A stretch of DNA of 21,677 nucleotides from Cyclostephanos tholiformis. Lineage: Eukaryota; Bacillariophyta; Thalassiosirophyceae; Thalassiosirales; Thalassiosiraceae. The notes under the pieces are model-generated. The model was not told where the DNA came from. It saw nothing but the letters and a program-made list of their open reading frames with translations, and ran no database searches. The DNA lies in assembly GCA_036939975.1 (NCBI GenBank), contig JALLPB010000158.1, forward strand, positions 1 to 21,677, read 5' to 3'. Numbering within the stretch: the stretch's first letter is position 1; each line of letters opens with the position of its first letter. Of the stretch, positions 10,268 to 19,382 are shown one piece after another. The position numbers and the translations under genes were made by a program.

Positions 10268-10612
10268 TCATTTATCATTCCACTGATGCGAGCATTTCAC
10301 GCACTTGTAAAACACGCTCATCGGCTCGTCCGCGCTTCGTATTTGCATTTGCATGAAGTACGCCTCCATGCATCCGCAATTGTTGGGACATACCGCCATG
10401 GTCCTATCGACGTTTTCCCACGCGTTCGCACCCCCGAGTATGTCATCGACCTTCTTCCTGTTGGTCGGGTAGGATCTGCGTATTTGGGGCGAGGAGATGG
10501 ATTTGGAGTAGGGACAGGTCGTGCAGGCGAAGATTTTCGACGACGATGACGACGATTCGGATGAGGAGGCGATTATTTGGAGGAGGGTGCCATCCAATGG
10601 ACAGAACCACAT
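10268..10612 (-). CDS. POLR3K: RNA polymerase III subunit RPC11/POLR3K (RPC10 in human naming)
   Basis: 114 aa, close to the usual 108-110. This is the TFIIS/Rpb9-like subunit of Pol III that supports RNA cleavage, termination and reinitiation in the nucleus. The N-terminal ribbon has Cys4 and the pair CTTC at 30-33. The usual fourth ligand in the first CPxC is Asp7 here (CPLDG). A Ser-rich insert (residues 16-25) sits between the ribbon halves. The linker KVDDILGGANAWENVD (54-69) is diagnostic. The C-terminal ribbon has CPNNCGC (75-81), the acidic cleavage hairpin QIRSADEP (90-97) and YKCVKC (102-107). I chose Met16 of the longer open frame (codon 10610-10612) because it matches the family start, M-x-FCP. 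It is divergent from the kinase gene. Confidence 0.95.
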   Translation of the reverse strand: MWFCPLDGTLLQIIASSSESSSSSSKIFACTTCPYSKSISSPQIRRSYPTNRKKVDDILGGANAWENVDRTMAVCPNNCGCMEAYFMQMQIRSADEPMSVFYKCVKCSHQWNDK

Positions 10613-11124
10613 GATGGGGTGTATTAAATATAAAATAAATATATGACGTTGGTGCAATCTGGCGACTATATCTCTGCGGACGGTGGTGGCGGAGCCGCGA
10701 GCACAAAGGCACTGCGGGGGGATTGCGATGAATGACTCTCTCTAAATACTATTCAATAACAACAACCGCCCAGTCATTTTGACTCAAGATTTTTCCACTT
10801 TTCATAAATAAAATTGCTATTAGTAAATATCGTGCGATACTCAATTTCTATCATCTGTGTAAATAAAAAAAATAGGGAGGTACTACTTAATTCGGAATAG
10901 GTACCTCACATAAAAAGATTTTGCTTTTTTTTCTCACATAGGAATAAGTACAGGTGAAAAGCACTAAACCGAAGTATTCTCCAGTTTTTCCTATAAAAAA
11001 ATGTGTCTCATCAAAATGGACGCCTTTGTGTTGTAATTCACGTAGGAATATGTCTATCGTGTACGTAGTGCGAGAAAGACAAAACGCGCGTCAAATAGAG
11101 ACACAAGCAAACACGGCGTGAACG
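10613..11124. promoter_or_regulatory. AT-rich shared promoter of divergent Pol III subunit and kinase genes
   Basis: This 512-bp spacer between two start codons is markedly AT-richer than its flanks, with poly-A/T runs near 10864-10874 and 10924-10932. I see no tRNA, snRNA or other RNA gene in it. It probably carries both promoters and 5' leaders, but individual elements cannot be assigned. Confidence 0.4.
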
Positions 11125-13375
11125 ATGATGGGTTCGGTATCGGCGCTCATCGTCGTCGTCGTCGTCGTATCCCTCCTATTCGCACGGCGCGCCGTCGTTA
11201 ACGGCTTCTCCACGACCCCTACATCGAGTCCGACATCGACAACCACCACGCCCCGTCAATTTCCGATCTCCTCCCCCCTCGCGAGTAATGGTAACAACGA
11301 CAACCGACGACGACGACGCGTCATCCCCCCGAATGTCGACATAACGATATTGGACGTCATCGGCAACGGCACCTTCGGGACGGTACATCGAGCGATTGAC
11401 GATGCGACCGGCATGCGCTTGATCGCCAAGCGCTCCAGCTCGATCGTCGCGCGTGGCGAGGATAACGACGACGACGACGACGACGGCGTCAACGACGACA
11501 CGGGGCGGTGGGCGGAGAGACTACGACGCGGGGGGAACGCGCGCACCTACCTGGAAATCGAGGCGCAAGTGAATGCCGTGCTTTGCCCTCCCATTCCCGA
11601 GTGGGGTAGCGACGACGACGACGACTACGATAATCGCGCGTCACGACGACGACACGTCGCGCCGTACCTGGGGGAGTATCGTCGTCGCGAGTCGTCGTCA
11701 TCGTCGTCGTCGTCATCGTCGTCATCGTCGAACGACGACGATGAAACGACGTACCTGATATGGAAGGCGTCGGGGGATCGCACGCTCGAGGATTACATCC
11801 GCATGGGGGGGGGGGAGGGATGGAGGATGCTCGCGAATGATTTGGGGATTACGAGGGGCGGGAGAAGGAACGACGGGGACGGGGAATGGGGCAGCGGCGG
11901 AAACGATGCGACGACGACGACGATGACGATGACGGGCGATGATGTCGACGATTACGATAACGTTGATGGCGGTCGTTGTCGTCGTCGTCGTCGAGATCGA
12001 GATCTAGATCGACCCCTTCGGAATCGGCTCGCGGCGGAAGTATTGCGGCAATTGCTGGAGGGTCTGGCGTACTGTCATTCGTGCGGGATCGTACATCGCG
12101 ATATCAAGGTGGGTGGGGGGGGCGCGGCGTAGCGTGGTGATGGCCATCGCATATTTCTTTTTTCGTTTCTCTGATATCGACCCGCCATCATTCGTATCCT
12201 CTGCCACTCGTTCGTTCTTTGCCCTTTTGCTCGGATTCGATTCGTTGTCCGTTGACTACGCAACATCGATGCACTGTCGCAGCCGGCAAACATTTTAGTG
12301 GAGTGAGTACAACACCGTTCTACCTATTATATGAGTCCAGTAAATGAGAATAGAAGACAGTCGTCATTGATAAATCCATTTTCCCGTCCTTGAATGAAAA
12401 CACCACAGCCCCGAAACGCGGACCTTGCGAATCATAGATTTCGGTAGCGCCTGTTGCATGAATTCGTGGACGTCAGATAAACTCGGATATAGGGGGGAGA
12501 ACAAGGGTCCGAGGTCGATACTGTATTGCGCCCCGGAAGAATTCGTCGACGAGGAACATCCGTACGCATTCGACATGTACAGTGCGGCGATTACCTGGAT
12601 ACGAATGGCCCTGTCGGATGATGGACACGATGAAGAACTCGCAGACGACGAAGACGTAAATGACGACGATGCGGCAAGGTCTTCTCGCGGATTGGGAAAC
12701 GAGAACGAACTCTTCAAGTGGAGGATGGACGTGCGCAATTTCGGACACGACCTCGTCGCCTGGGAGGAATACGCCACGTTGCACGATTCCCTGCCGCACG
12801 GATGGGACGACCTCTTCGGATCGTCGAGACTCGGTATTCAGGCATTACGACTGCTGTCGAACATGATGAGTTACTCTCCCGAATTCAGGATGAGCGCCGC
12901 GGAGGCGCTCGTGGGACCGTACTTGAATCCGGGATGCGATGCCGGACCCCCCCCGGAGCTCCCGCCCGCCATGCCGTACTCGATCACGTCGCACATACAA
13001 CGATGGAAGAAGGACAGGGAGGTTCACGGCGAATGCCGACTCGAGGACCTATTCACGACGGTCGTGGCGGTCGAGATCGACTGGCCATTGTCGGGATTGT
13101 CGTTCGGTCCGGTCAACGAAACGGCGAAGCGGAGCGAGAGGAAAGCCGGAGGAGGAGGAGGAGGTGGGGGCGTGAGGGTGAATAGCATTGTCAGCGATGT
13201 TGGTGAGTCATCGTCATTATCAAGGCAGCTGGGAGGATTAATACGCGAGGGAGATCGCCTACTTGCGATTGGCTCAATCGACGTGGAAGACGCATCTGTT
13301 GATCATGTTATGGATTTACTTGACCAATGGCCACCACGCAAGCCCGTCGCGATTCTCGTTGTTAGGGATGCCTGA
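11125..13375 (+). CDS. Plastid-type Ser/Thr protein kinase with C-terminal PDZ-like domain
   Basis: Exons 11125-12108, 12283-12302 and 12409-13375 sum to 1971 nt (656 aa). Residues 1-27 form a signal peptide, followed by Phe28 and a Ser/Thr/Pro-rich stretch. This is the bipartite plastid presequence pattern of diatoms (cleavage before Phe). Kinase features: Gly loop GNGTFGTV (80-87), Lys102 in LIAKR, a long Asp/Ser-rich insert (about 107-300), HRDIKPAN (324-331) spanning the first splice, DFG at 345-347, APEEF at 376-380, and an STN7-like FDMYSA helix. The PDZ-like tail starts near 548 and includes GVRVNSIV and the LIREGDRLLAIGSIDV strand-loop before an alpha helix (final RDA). Substrate unknown; Stt7/STN7-type thylakoid kinases are the closest comparison I can suggest. 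Without the 20-nt exon the catalytic loop is incomplete and out of frame. Confidence 0.83.
12109..12282 (+). other. Kinase intron 1 (174 nt)
   Basis: The donor GTGGGT follows Lys328 (ATCAAG) in phase 0, and the acceptor is CGCAG before CCGGCA. Reading through gives a Gly-rich stretch and an early TAG at 12130-12132. Confidence 0.85.
12283..12302 (+). other. 20-nt microexon of the kinase gene
   Basis: It encodes PANILV plus two bases of the next codon and is bounded by CAG on the left and GTGAGT on the right. It completes HRDIK from exon 1 into HRDIKPANILVD, with exon 3 supplying the last base of the Asp codon and PETRTLRIIDFG. The Asn (residue 331) is the invariant catalytic-loop residue of protein kinases, and the 14-residue spacing to the DFG Asp is normal. 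Confidence 0.88.
12303..12408 (+). other. Kinase intron 2 (106 nt)
   Basis: Donor GTGAGT, acceptor CCACAG. The phase-2 junction rebuilds an Asp codon (GA plus C). Confidence 0.85.
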
Positions 13376-13980
13376 GATGGCAGGGGATGAATCCATTTTT
13401 TTGGACACGAACTTCCACCACCGGGACAGTATTCGAACTGAGGCATTAAGTTAGGGAGCGAACGAGGCGAACTTTGTCAGTCGTTGGGCAATGAAATCGA
13501 ACATTCCCATGGGCAGGAGGCCTGATCAGACTAGACCAAAATGGTTTCAGTCGCCTGGGCGAAGCGGGAAGGCTTCGATACATATTTTTGATACCCGCGT
13601 GAGCACAGATGCGTTTGTCACTTCGCAGTCCATTCTTCCGGCGGCGGCGGTCCATCTTCCCCTCCCGTGCGCTCCTCCTCGCGATTTGTCGTCCAATTCT
13701 TTGTGGCATCGTCGAGATTGGGATCGCATAGCAAAGTACACGAAAAGATATTGTTTTCACATGAAAATAATTATTCACTAGGAAAATAATGGCGCGGCGG
13801 GTGTTAAATAATATACCTAATAAGGGCGTGGCGAAGTATCGTGTGTCTACGTGTCATTGCTTGCAAACGCGTATGGTACACAGGGCCGACAATTGTTCTC
13901 ATTCTCAGAGGTAATATCGTGGTCCACCGCCCTCCACCGACCCCCGCAATTCGTGATCCCCAACGCTTCCTATCAACGAC
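13376..13980. other. Spacer between kinase and EGF-protein genes
   Basis: 605 bp with the kinase 3' flank and, presumably, the promoter and 5' exon of the EGF gene. A frame at 13851-14072 (GTG codon at 13851, no ATG) contains QFVIPNASYQRH and overlaps the EGF frame by about 90 bp. It could be an upstream exon segment joined by an unseen frame change or splice. A short ATG frame at 13609 starts MRLSLRSPFF, but it ends after about 43 codons and has no clear splice route. I see no RNA gene. Confidence 0.35.
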
Positions 13981-14841
13981 ATGTCGGGAGTAGGAGGGGT
14001 CGGACCCTTCGGCAATTCGGTCCATTTCCCTGCCATAAACGAATGCGACGATGGCACCTTGTGCGAGAATAATTCCCCCTGCGTCCCACACCCCTACAAG
14101 GAATCGAAGTACGTTTGCGATTGCTCCCAGGCCCACCTGGGTCCCGCAGGATCGTCCATGACGGGCGTATCCGACGTTCGATTCGCGGGCGTTTACTGCG
14201 AGTTTCGCGCCACGGCGTACTGTCAGAAGGGCGGCGGCGGCTACTCCGATCACGCCTTCTGCGCGAACGGGGGGGAGTGTCGTCTCATGGTCGGGCGTAA
14301 CGAGGAACACGCCGGCTGCAAGTGCCCGCCGTATTACGAGGGACATTACTGCCAATTCGTGCGTGGTACCAAGCCCAGCGATTGGGAAATGACGGATCTC
14401 ATGAATCCCGCCCTCTTCAGCAACGGTCATTACTACGGGAATTCCGGGAGGAATTCGAGCATGTCCCCCGGCGGCATCGCCGGCGTGACCATACTCGTAT
14501 TAGTGGCGATCGCCATCGCGGCGATGTGGGTCTTCGTGGATCGCGATGCGCTAGGCGCGAGGGCATCCAAGTTGAGGGGCAGGTTCTCCCGTAACGACAG
14601 GGAGATCGATACGTCGGATTCGGCGACCGAGAATCCCGGCGGCATGATTTCCCCCCAGAACGCCGAATTCATCGGGGGGAAATCCGTTTACAATAAGAGG
14701 ACGACGAGCGGCGGGTTCTCCTCGTCCGGGCCGTTCGTGGCCACCTCCGATGCCCTCGATGCCGACGGGGGGGTACTGATGGAGGCGATGGATGAGGTTG
14801 ATTTGAACGATGACGCGAGCGTCAAGGGGAAGTTCGCATAG
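13981..14841 (+). CDS. EGF-domain single-pass membrane protein
   Basis: The visible frame is 286 aa. The first EGF-like module spans Cys22-Cys73 (INECDDGTLC, then VCDCSQ, ending VYCEF), and the second Cys81-Cys124 (CANGGEC, then GCKCPPYYEGHYC, a classic EGF C-terminal loop). A Ser/Gly linker leads to a strong membrane span at 165-186, then a stop-transfer region and an acidic tail with DDASVKGKFA at the end. Topology should be outside-in, yet no signal peptide precedes the first EGF module and an in-frame TGA lies at 13954-13956. The ATG at 13981 is therefore probably internal, with a 5' exon or a frameshift upstream. The role is likely surface adhesion or signalling, inferred from domains only. 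It converges with the TPR gene, with 170 bp between stops. Confidence 0.72.
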   Translation: MSGVGGVGPFGNSVHFPAINECDDGTLCENNSPCVPHPYKESKYVCDCSQAHLGPAGSSMTGVSDVRFAGVYCEFRATAYCQKGGGGYSDHAFCANGGECRLMVGRNEEHAGCKCPPYYEGHYCQFVRGTKPSDWEMTDLMNPALFSNGHYYGNSGRNSSMSPGGIAGVTILVLVAIAIAAMWVFVDRDALGARASKLRGRFSRNDREIDTSDSATENPGGMISPQNAEFIGGKSVYNKRTTSGGFSSSGPFVATSDALDADGGVLMEAMDEVDLNDDASVKGKFA

Positions 14842-15011
14842 AGAAACAGAGAGAAAGAGAGGATGGGGGGGGGGGGTTAGAAGATGGCGACGGCAGGAGT
14901 GGTTGGAGGAGGGGGGAGGTTGTTTATTTACAATATTATTATTGCGAAGGAGTGATCGTGATCGGCATGGGTGGTCCAACGCGCTTAAAAGAATGTATAC
15001 TCTAACATGTA
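14842..15011. other. Convergent 3' spacer with G-rich homopolymer
   Basis: A GA-rich stretch and a poly-G tract (about 14865-14877) follow the EGF gene stop, then an AT-rich segment near 14920-14942. No gene is visible. Confidence 0.45.
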
Positions 15012-18000
15012 CTAAACGCAAAGGGCTTCCTCTTGTTCGACCCTATCAAGGTCGTTCAGTGTACTTTGGATCTTCACGTGCCCATATGGAAGAATTTGCT
15101 GATATATTGTCAATGCAGAGGTAAAACTCTTCTTTGCTGGATCATAATTGCATTTACGGAGGAGGACTCTTCCTATGTTCACCGAGACCATGGCGGAGTT
15201 GATGTTGCACTCGCTGCCATATGCCTTGTTGAAAATCACCTGCGCTTGCTCGTATCTCTCGATCGCCTTCGTGAATTGGAGAAGTTCGGCGTACGAATCA
15301 CCCTCGTAAACCTTGAGCTTGCCAACATGAACATGATCGTCGGGTAAATATTCCTGATACACATCGTGGGCGTTTTGGTATATCTGCAGGGCGCGTTTGG
15401 GTTGGCCACTTCTGGCTCGGATAATATCCACCATAGACTCGGCAATATGAATTTGATCGACGGTGAAGAATTGTTTTCTCATATTGTAGCAGTCAACGTA
15501 CTGTCCCCTTGCCTCCGTGGCCATACCTTGATCCAAAAAGCAGTCTCCTATGTAAGACAAGGTGTCAGCAATTGTTGGGTGCTTCGAGCTAAAAAGGCTG
15601 CTCTGCCTTTCGTACACGGTATTAAGTTTCAACAGCGCCTCCTCGAAATTACCAGTCGCAGATAGGACACGCCCGATGAGAGCTTGCGTCTCGAGGGTAT
15701 CCCTGTTCAGTTCCCCCACCGACCTTAGTTGCAACCGTTCGGCTTCGGCCAAATTTTCCATCGCTAACTCCCAATTCGACAGCTCGTAATGAACCGAGCC
15801 TATCTGCGCCATGGTTTTCGAAACGCTCAAATGACCTTCGCCAAGTGAATTCTTAAGAACAATCAGCGAATCTTCGTACAGCTTTAAGAACACAAAGTGG
15901 GCGTGCATGTTGAGCGATTTTTTTCCGGCTACGCGACGACGCAGGGGGAGAGGGAAGGTGAATTGAAAAAAAAAGACCTTACATCAAGGGCTGTCTGGAA
16001 TTCGTTCAACTTTGACTTTACCATGCCCATTAGGACACAGGTTTCGGCAGTCATAGCTTTTGCAACGCCGCTTCCCGACTTTTGGATGTTCAGCGCTTTT
16101 TGGTGATAATCCATCGCCTTTAATCACACCGAGTCCGAACGATGACGAACAAAAATGATTAATACAAAAAAAGAGGTTGTTGTTGAAACTTGTCTACGAG
16201 TTGACAACCCACCTCATCATACCGACCCAGTTCTCTCGATAAAGATCCTAGCCTATTGAGGGTAAGAGCAGTCTCCCGTTTGGATTCTTTACCTTTTCGA
16301 CTCATGCATATTTGGAGTGATTCCTCGTAGAACTGATTAATATGATTTGAGAATACATCTCCTTTCTCGTGTCAAAACCAAGTTAAAGTGTACGTTGAAA
16401 CATCTCCAATAATCACTCACCTTAATGCTTTTTACATATTCGCCACGAGTATCATGAGCCAACGCAATCCACGATAAGAAACCTGATTCGATGAACTCTC
16501 GATAATCAACACCATTCGAGCGAATATTGGAGAAATTGTTCCGTTCGCTGTAATATACATTGCCAATATTAACGAGCGTTTCGTAGGTCTCGTACTTGCA
16601 CCGTCCCCCAGAGTCCGACTTCTGTTGTATTTGGAGTGCCCTGCGATGAAAGTCCATTGCAGATCGAAAGTCATCCTGCCGGAGACACACTACGCCAGCG
16701 GCGTTCAAAGTTTGGGGTAGGTGCTGACCGTGTGCCGTCAGCTCCATCTCAAGGGCCTCCGTGTATAACTCCATCGCAGCATCCAACGCTCCATCTTCCT
16801 GATTCAGGTCGCCCAATTTTTTCAATACCATCGCCACTTCCTTGACATGATCTTCATCCCCAAGGCGCGAAATGTAAATTGAATGGGCCATAGTGTAGTG
16901 CTCTGTTGCCGCACTTCTGTCGCCCTTTTTCCAGAAATCTTCAGCCAGAGCCACAAAAGCATGGGCAGCTTCATAATCAATATCACTTGACGGATTTGCA
17001 GTAATGACGCGATGCCCCGGTGAAAGTTGCTCTTGGTTAGTCATGATAACAGTGAAAGGTTCCTCCTCCGCTCTGTTTTTCATGCGATCAGTCGGCACAT
17101 CTTCGTCTACGTACGACTTATCGAAATCAACTTCTTCTGTGAGAGGAAGGATGAAGAGTAGGGTGCTGGGTAAGGAAATTCCATTTCAATGACGGTCATG
17201 TATTAAAGACAGCAGCCTCTTACCCTCAAAAGAGTCTCTCGTCTCGCCACAGTCGCCGGTCTCAGTTTTCGCTATCTGTGCCTTCATGTCTTCCTTTGAC
17301 TGCAACGTGTCACCACCGGCACTACCACTCCTGCTCACTCCCGCTCGAGAAAAAAAATCGTCCAATTCATCAGCACTGCCGGTGTCAACTCCCAAGAAAA
17401 CGTCGTCATCGTCATCGTCGCCACAATCGCCACCACTGACTTGGCATGCAGATTTTCCATCTATTGCCAGCAACTCGTCCAACTCGGCAGTACTGTCAAC
17501 ATCATCATTGAAGTCAATCGTTGAACCTTTGAGTTCGTCGTTGTTGTTTTCGTCAGTGGTTGAGCGAGCGATCGGAGATTTATTCGAAGGCGACGTCGGA
17601 GCTGGTGGCATCGATACTGAGGAAGGCGGCGGAGAGGGGGCGGCAGGAGGATCCAGCTGTGGAGTCGCGGGAGGATCTCGCAGCTCGTCTCGACTTTTCT
17701 CCACGATGATCAAATTGTGTAAAGCCCAAACTATGTTCGAATCCGAGTCATGATAACCCATCTCTCGATACATATTAATCGCTTCAGAGAATGACTCCGC
17801 CGATTTATCGAGCGATTGTAGTTCATCAGGCTTGGATTCGACGTACAAACACCCTAACAGTCCCAATAGTTGAGCCTTGGATTCCCTCGCTCGTTTCACA
17901 GCCGCTTGGAGGATGTAACTGCCACCGATCTTAGTCGTCGTTTTCGATTTTCTTCCGCTACGAAATTTCGGATGACACGAAGAAAGCAGGGCATCAATAA

Positions 18001-19309
18001 CGCTCTCCTCCACCCTCGATGCCTCAATCAATTTATCGATTGCATCGGAAAAACGACGTTGTTCTAAATAGCACGTTCCCCAATTTCTCAACGCACCCGC
18101 CAGCGATTGGAGTACCCTGGCATGATAATGATTTTCGCCCCCCCCGTCGTGCATCGCGCGCTTACACAGGACCACCACCTCGCCGTACGTGGAGCATGCC
18201 TCATCGAACTCCTTCAACCGATGATGCACGTTGGCGATGTTCAGTAACACATTGATGATATCGAGATTCACGTTATCATAATTGTCTTCATCGTTGTCGT
18301 CGACGTTCTCCTTTTCATCGCCATCTCGTGGCCGTTGCCGTTGCCGTCGAACGCGTATGCGATACACGGCCTCGTAACACGACAGGGCCATGCGCAATTC
18401 CGACCGACGCTCGTGGACAACGCCCATATTGTTCATCGCAGCGAGCGCACCCTTCGGGTACGAATACGTCAATGTCGATGGATCGCAAGCGGAGACGGAG
18501 CCGGGAAACGACGTCGACGGTGGTATCGTCGGGGAGGCAGGATCGATGCCTTCGCCCTCGCCTCCACTGTGGCGGCGGCGGCGGCGGCCTTCCGCATCGT
18601 AGAGCGCCAACGCGCTCGAGTAGGCCCCGTGCGCCGCGTCGAGCTCGTCGCGACGGAGGTGCAAGTTCCCGACGTTCGTCAGGGTGTCGGCGAGGTCGAT
18701 CGCGATAAATGGCGATGTCCCCCCCCCCCCCCCCTCCTCCTCCTCATCGTACCTCCCATCCCCCCCCCCGTCGTTCGCCGCGCGAAGTATCTCCAACGCC
18801 TCCCCATACGAATCCATCGCCGCGCGATCGTCTCCGTTCGCCACGTGCAGACTCGCCAATGCGTTGAGCGATGCCGATATGGCGAGAACGCGCCGATCCT
18901 CGGTGGGACGCACGAACGAGGCCCGAATCGGCGAACGGATATCCCTATCCCCCCCAGCCCCCCCCCCGCGCGTATCGTTCGAATGTTGCATCGTCGTCAT
19001 GGTACGGGGGTGGAATGATCCGTCGTCGTTCGGGACGTTTATAGTGATCATGACGAGGCCGTCGGATGCATTGACGTCGTCGCCGATATTGGTTTCATCA
19101 TCCCGAGACGAGGATATGCGATCTCGTCGATTCGCCATCCCATCTCTCCGCCCCAATTCTCCGCCTCTCTCCTCCCCTTCCTCCTCTTCCTCCTCTTCCT
19201 CGATGACCCCCACCAATAAAGAAACAGCCTCGTCGTGATATTTGATGGCCCCCTCCAAGTCATATCGAGGGATGAGAGTCGGAACGGCACGGGTTATATC
19301 CGTTTTGGG
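15012..19309 (-). CDS. Five-exon TPR-repeat (kinesin-light-chain-like) protein, 5' end unresolved
   Basis: On the minus strand the exons are 19309-17224, 17136-16421, 16332-16213, 16117-15983 and 15881-15012. They sum to 3927 nt, 1308 codons plus stop. Every junction is GT-AG and keeps the frame. Several introns cut inside TPR helices that become canonical after splicing, for example GEYVKSIK+FYEESLQI and GRYDE+AMDYHQKALNI. At least ten TPR-like units are visible in two blocks, with 40-residue spacing typical of kinesin light chain and NB-ARC-TPR proteins. Between them is an acidic Pro/Ser-rich linker with LDELL- and LDDFF-type motifs (about 17240-17700). TPR arrays bind protein partners; none can be named. 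The start codon is not visible: the frame is open up to the scaffold N at 19310 and continues without an ATG beyond it, so the N-terminus is missing or misjoined. Confidence 0.82.
15882..15982 (-). other. TPR gene intron 4 (101 nt)
   Basis: Donor GTAAGG after TALD, acceptor TTAAAG before CTGTACGAAG, phase 0. The spliced helix reads TALD+LYEDSLIV. Confidence 0.75.
16118..16212 (-). other. TPR gene intron 3 (95 nt)
   Basis: Donor GTGGGT, acceptor TTAAAG, phase 0. The spliced helix reads GRYDE+AMDYHQKAL. Confidence 0.8.
16333..16420 (-). other. TPR gene intron 2 (88 nt)
   Basis: Donor GTGAGT, acceptor AATCAG, phase 0. The spliced helix reads EYVKSIK+FYEESLQ. Confidence 0.82.
17137..17223 (-). 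other. TPR gene intron 1 (87 nt)
   Basis: Donor GTAAGA, acceptor CTCACAG, phase 1. The spliced sequence reads RDSFE+EVDFDKSYVDED, keeping the acidic linker character. Confidence 0.8.
18720..18734. repeat. Poly-C homopolymer inside a TPR-gene exon
   Basis: A run of about 14 C on the plus strand encodes poly-Gly on the minus strand, between the poly-Glu run and TSPF. The current length keeps the frame, but such tracts are prone to sequencing length errors. Confidence 0.7.
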
Positions 19310-19382
19310 NATATTTGATGGCCCCCTCCAAGTCATATCGAGGGATGAGAGTCGGAACGGCACGGGTTATATCCGTTTTGGG
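19238..19382. repeat. Second assembly junction: 72-bp direct copies around a single N
   Basis: Positions 19238-19309 and 19311-19382 are identical, with N at 19310. Both the copy length and the design match the junction at 8188. Unlike that case, collapsing it does not unite the flanking minus-strand frames: the membrane-protein frame runs into a TGA inside the copy (complement of 19333-19335), while the TPR frame is shifted by one base. Confidence 0.92.

Noticed and set aside
12109..12132. Kinase reading through intron 1 to a TAG (335-residue short protein)
   Set aside because: The read-through adds only Gly/Ala residues and loses DFG, APE and PDZ parts. Consensus splice sites and the microexon give a complete kinase.
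13609..13740. Short ATG frame with a signal-peptide-like run as possible first EGF exon
   Set aside because: It terminates after about 43 codons and no good donor lies before its stop, so a splice to the EGF frame is not supported.
13804..14430. 208-codon minus-strand frame over the EGF gene
   Set aside because: The plus frame shows ordered EGF cysteines and a membrane span. The minus frame shows no motif and is Ala/Val/Gly-rich, as expected for a shadow.
17730..17750. tRNA T-loop-like GTTCGAATCC
   Set aside because: It lies inside a TPR exon coding for a conserved helix. No acceptor or anticodon stems can be drawn around it.
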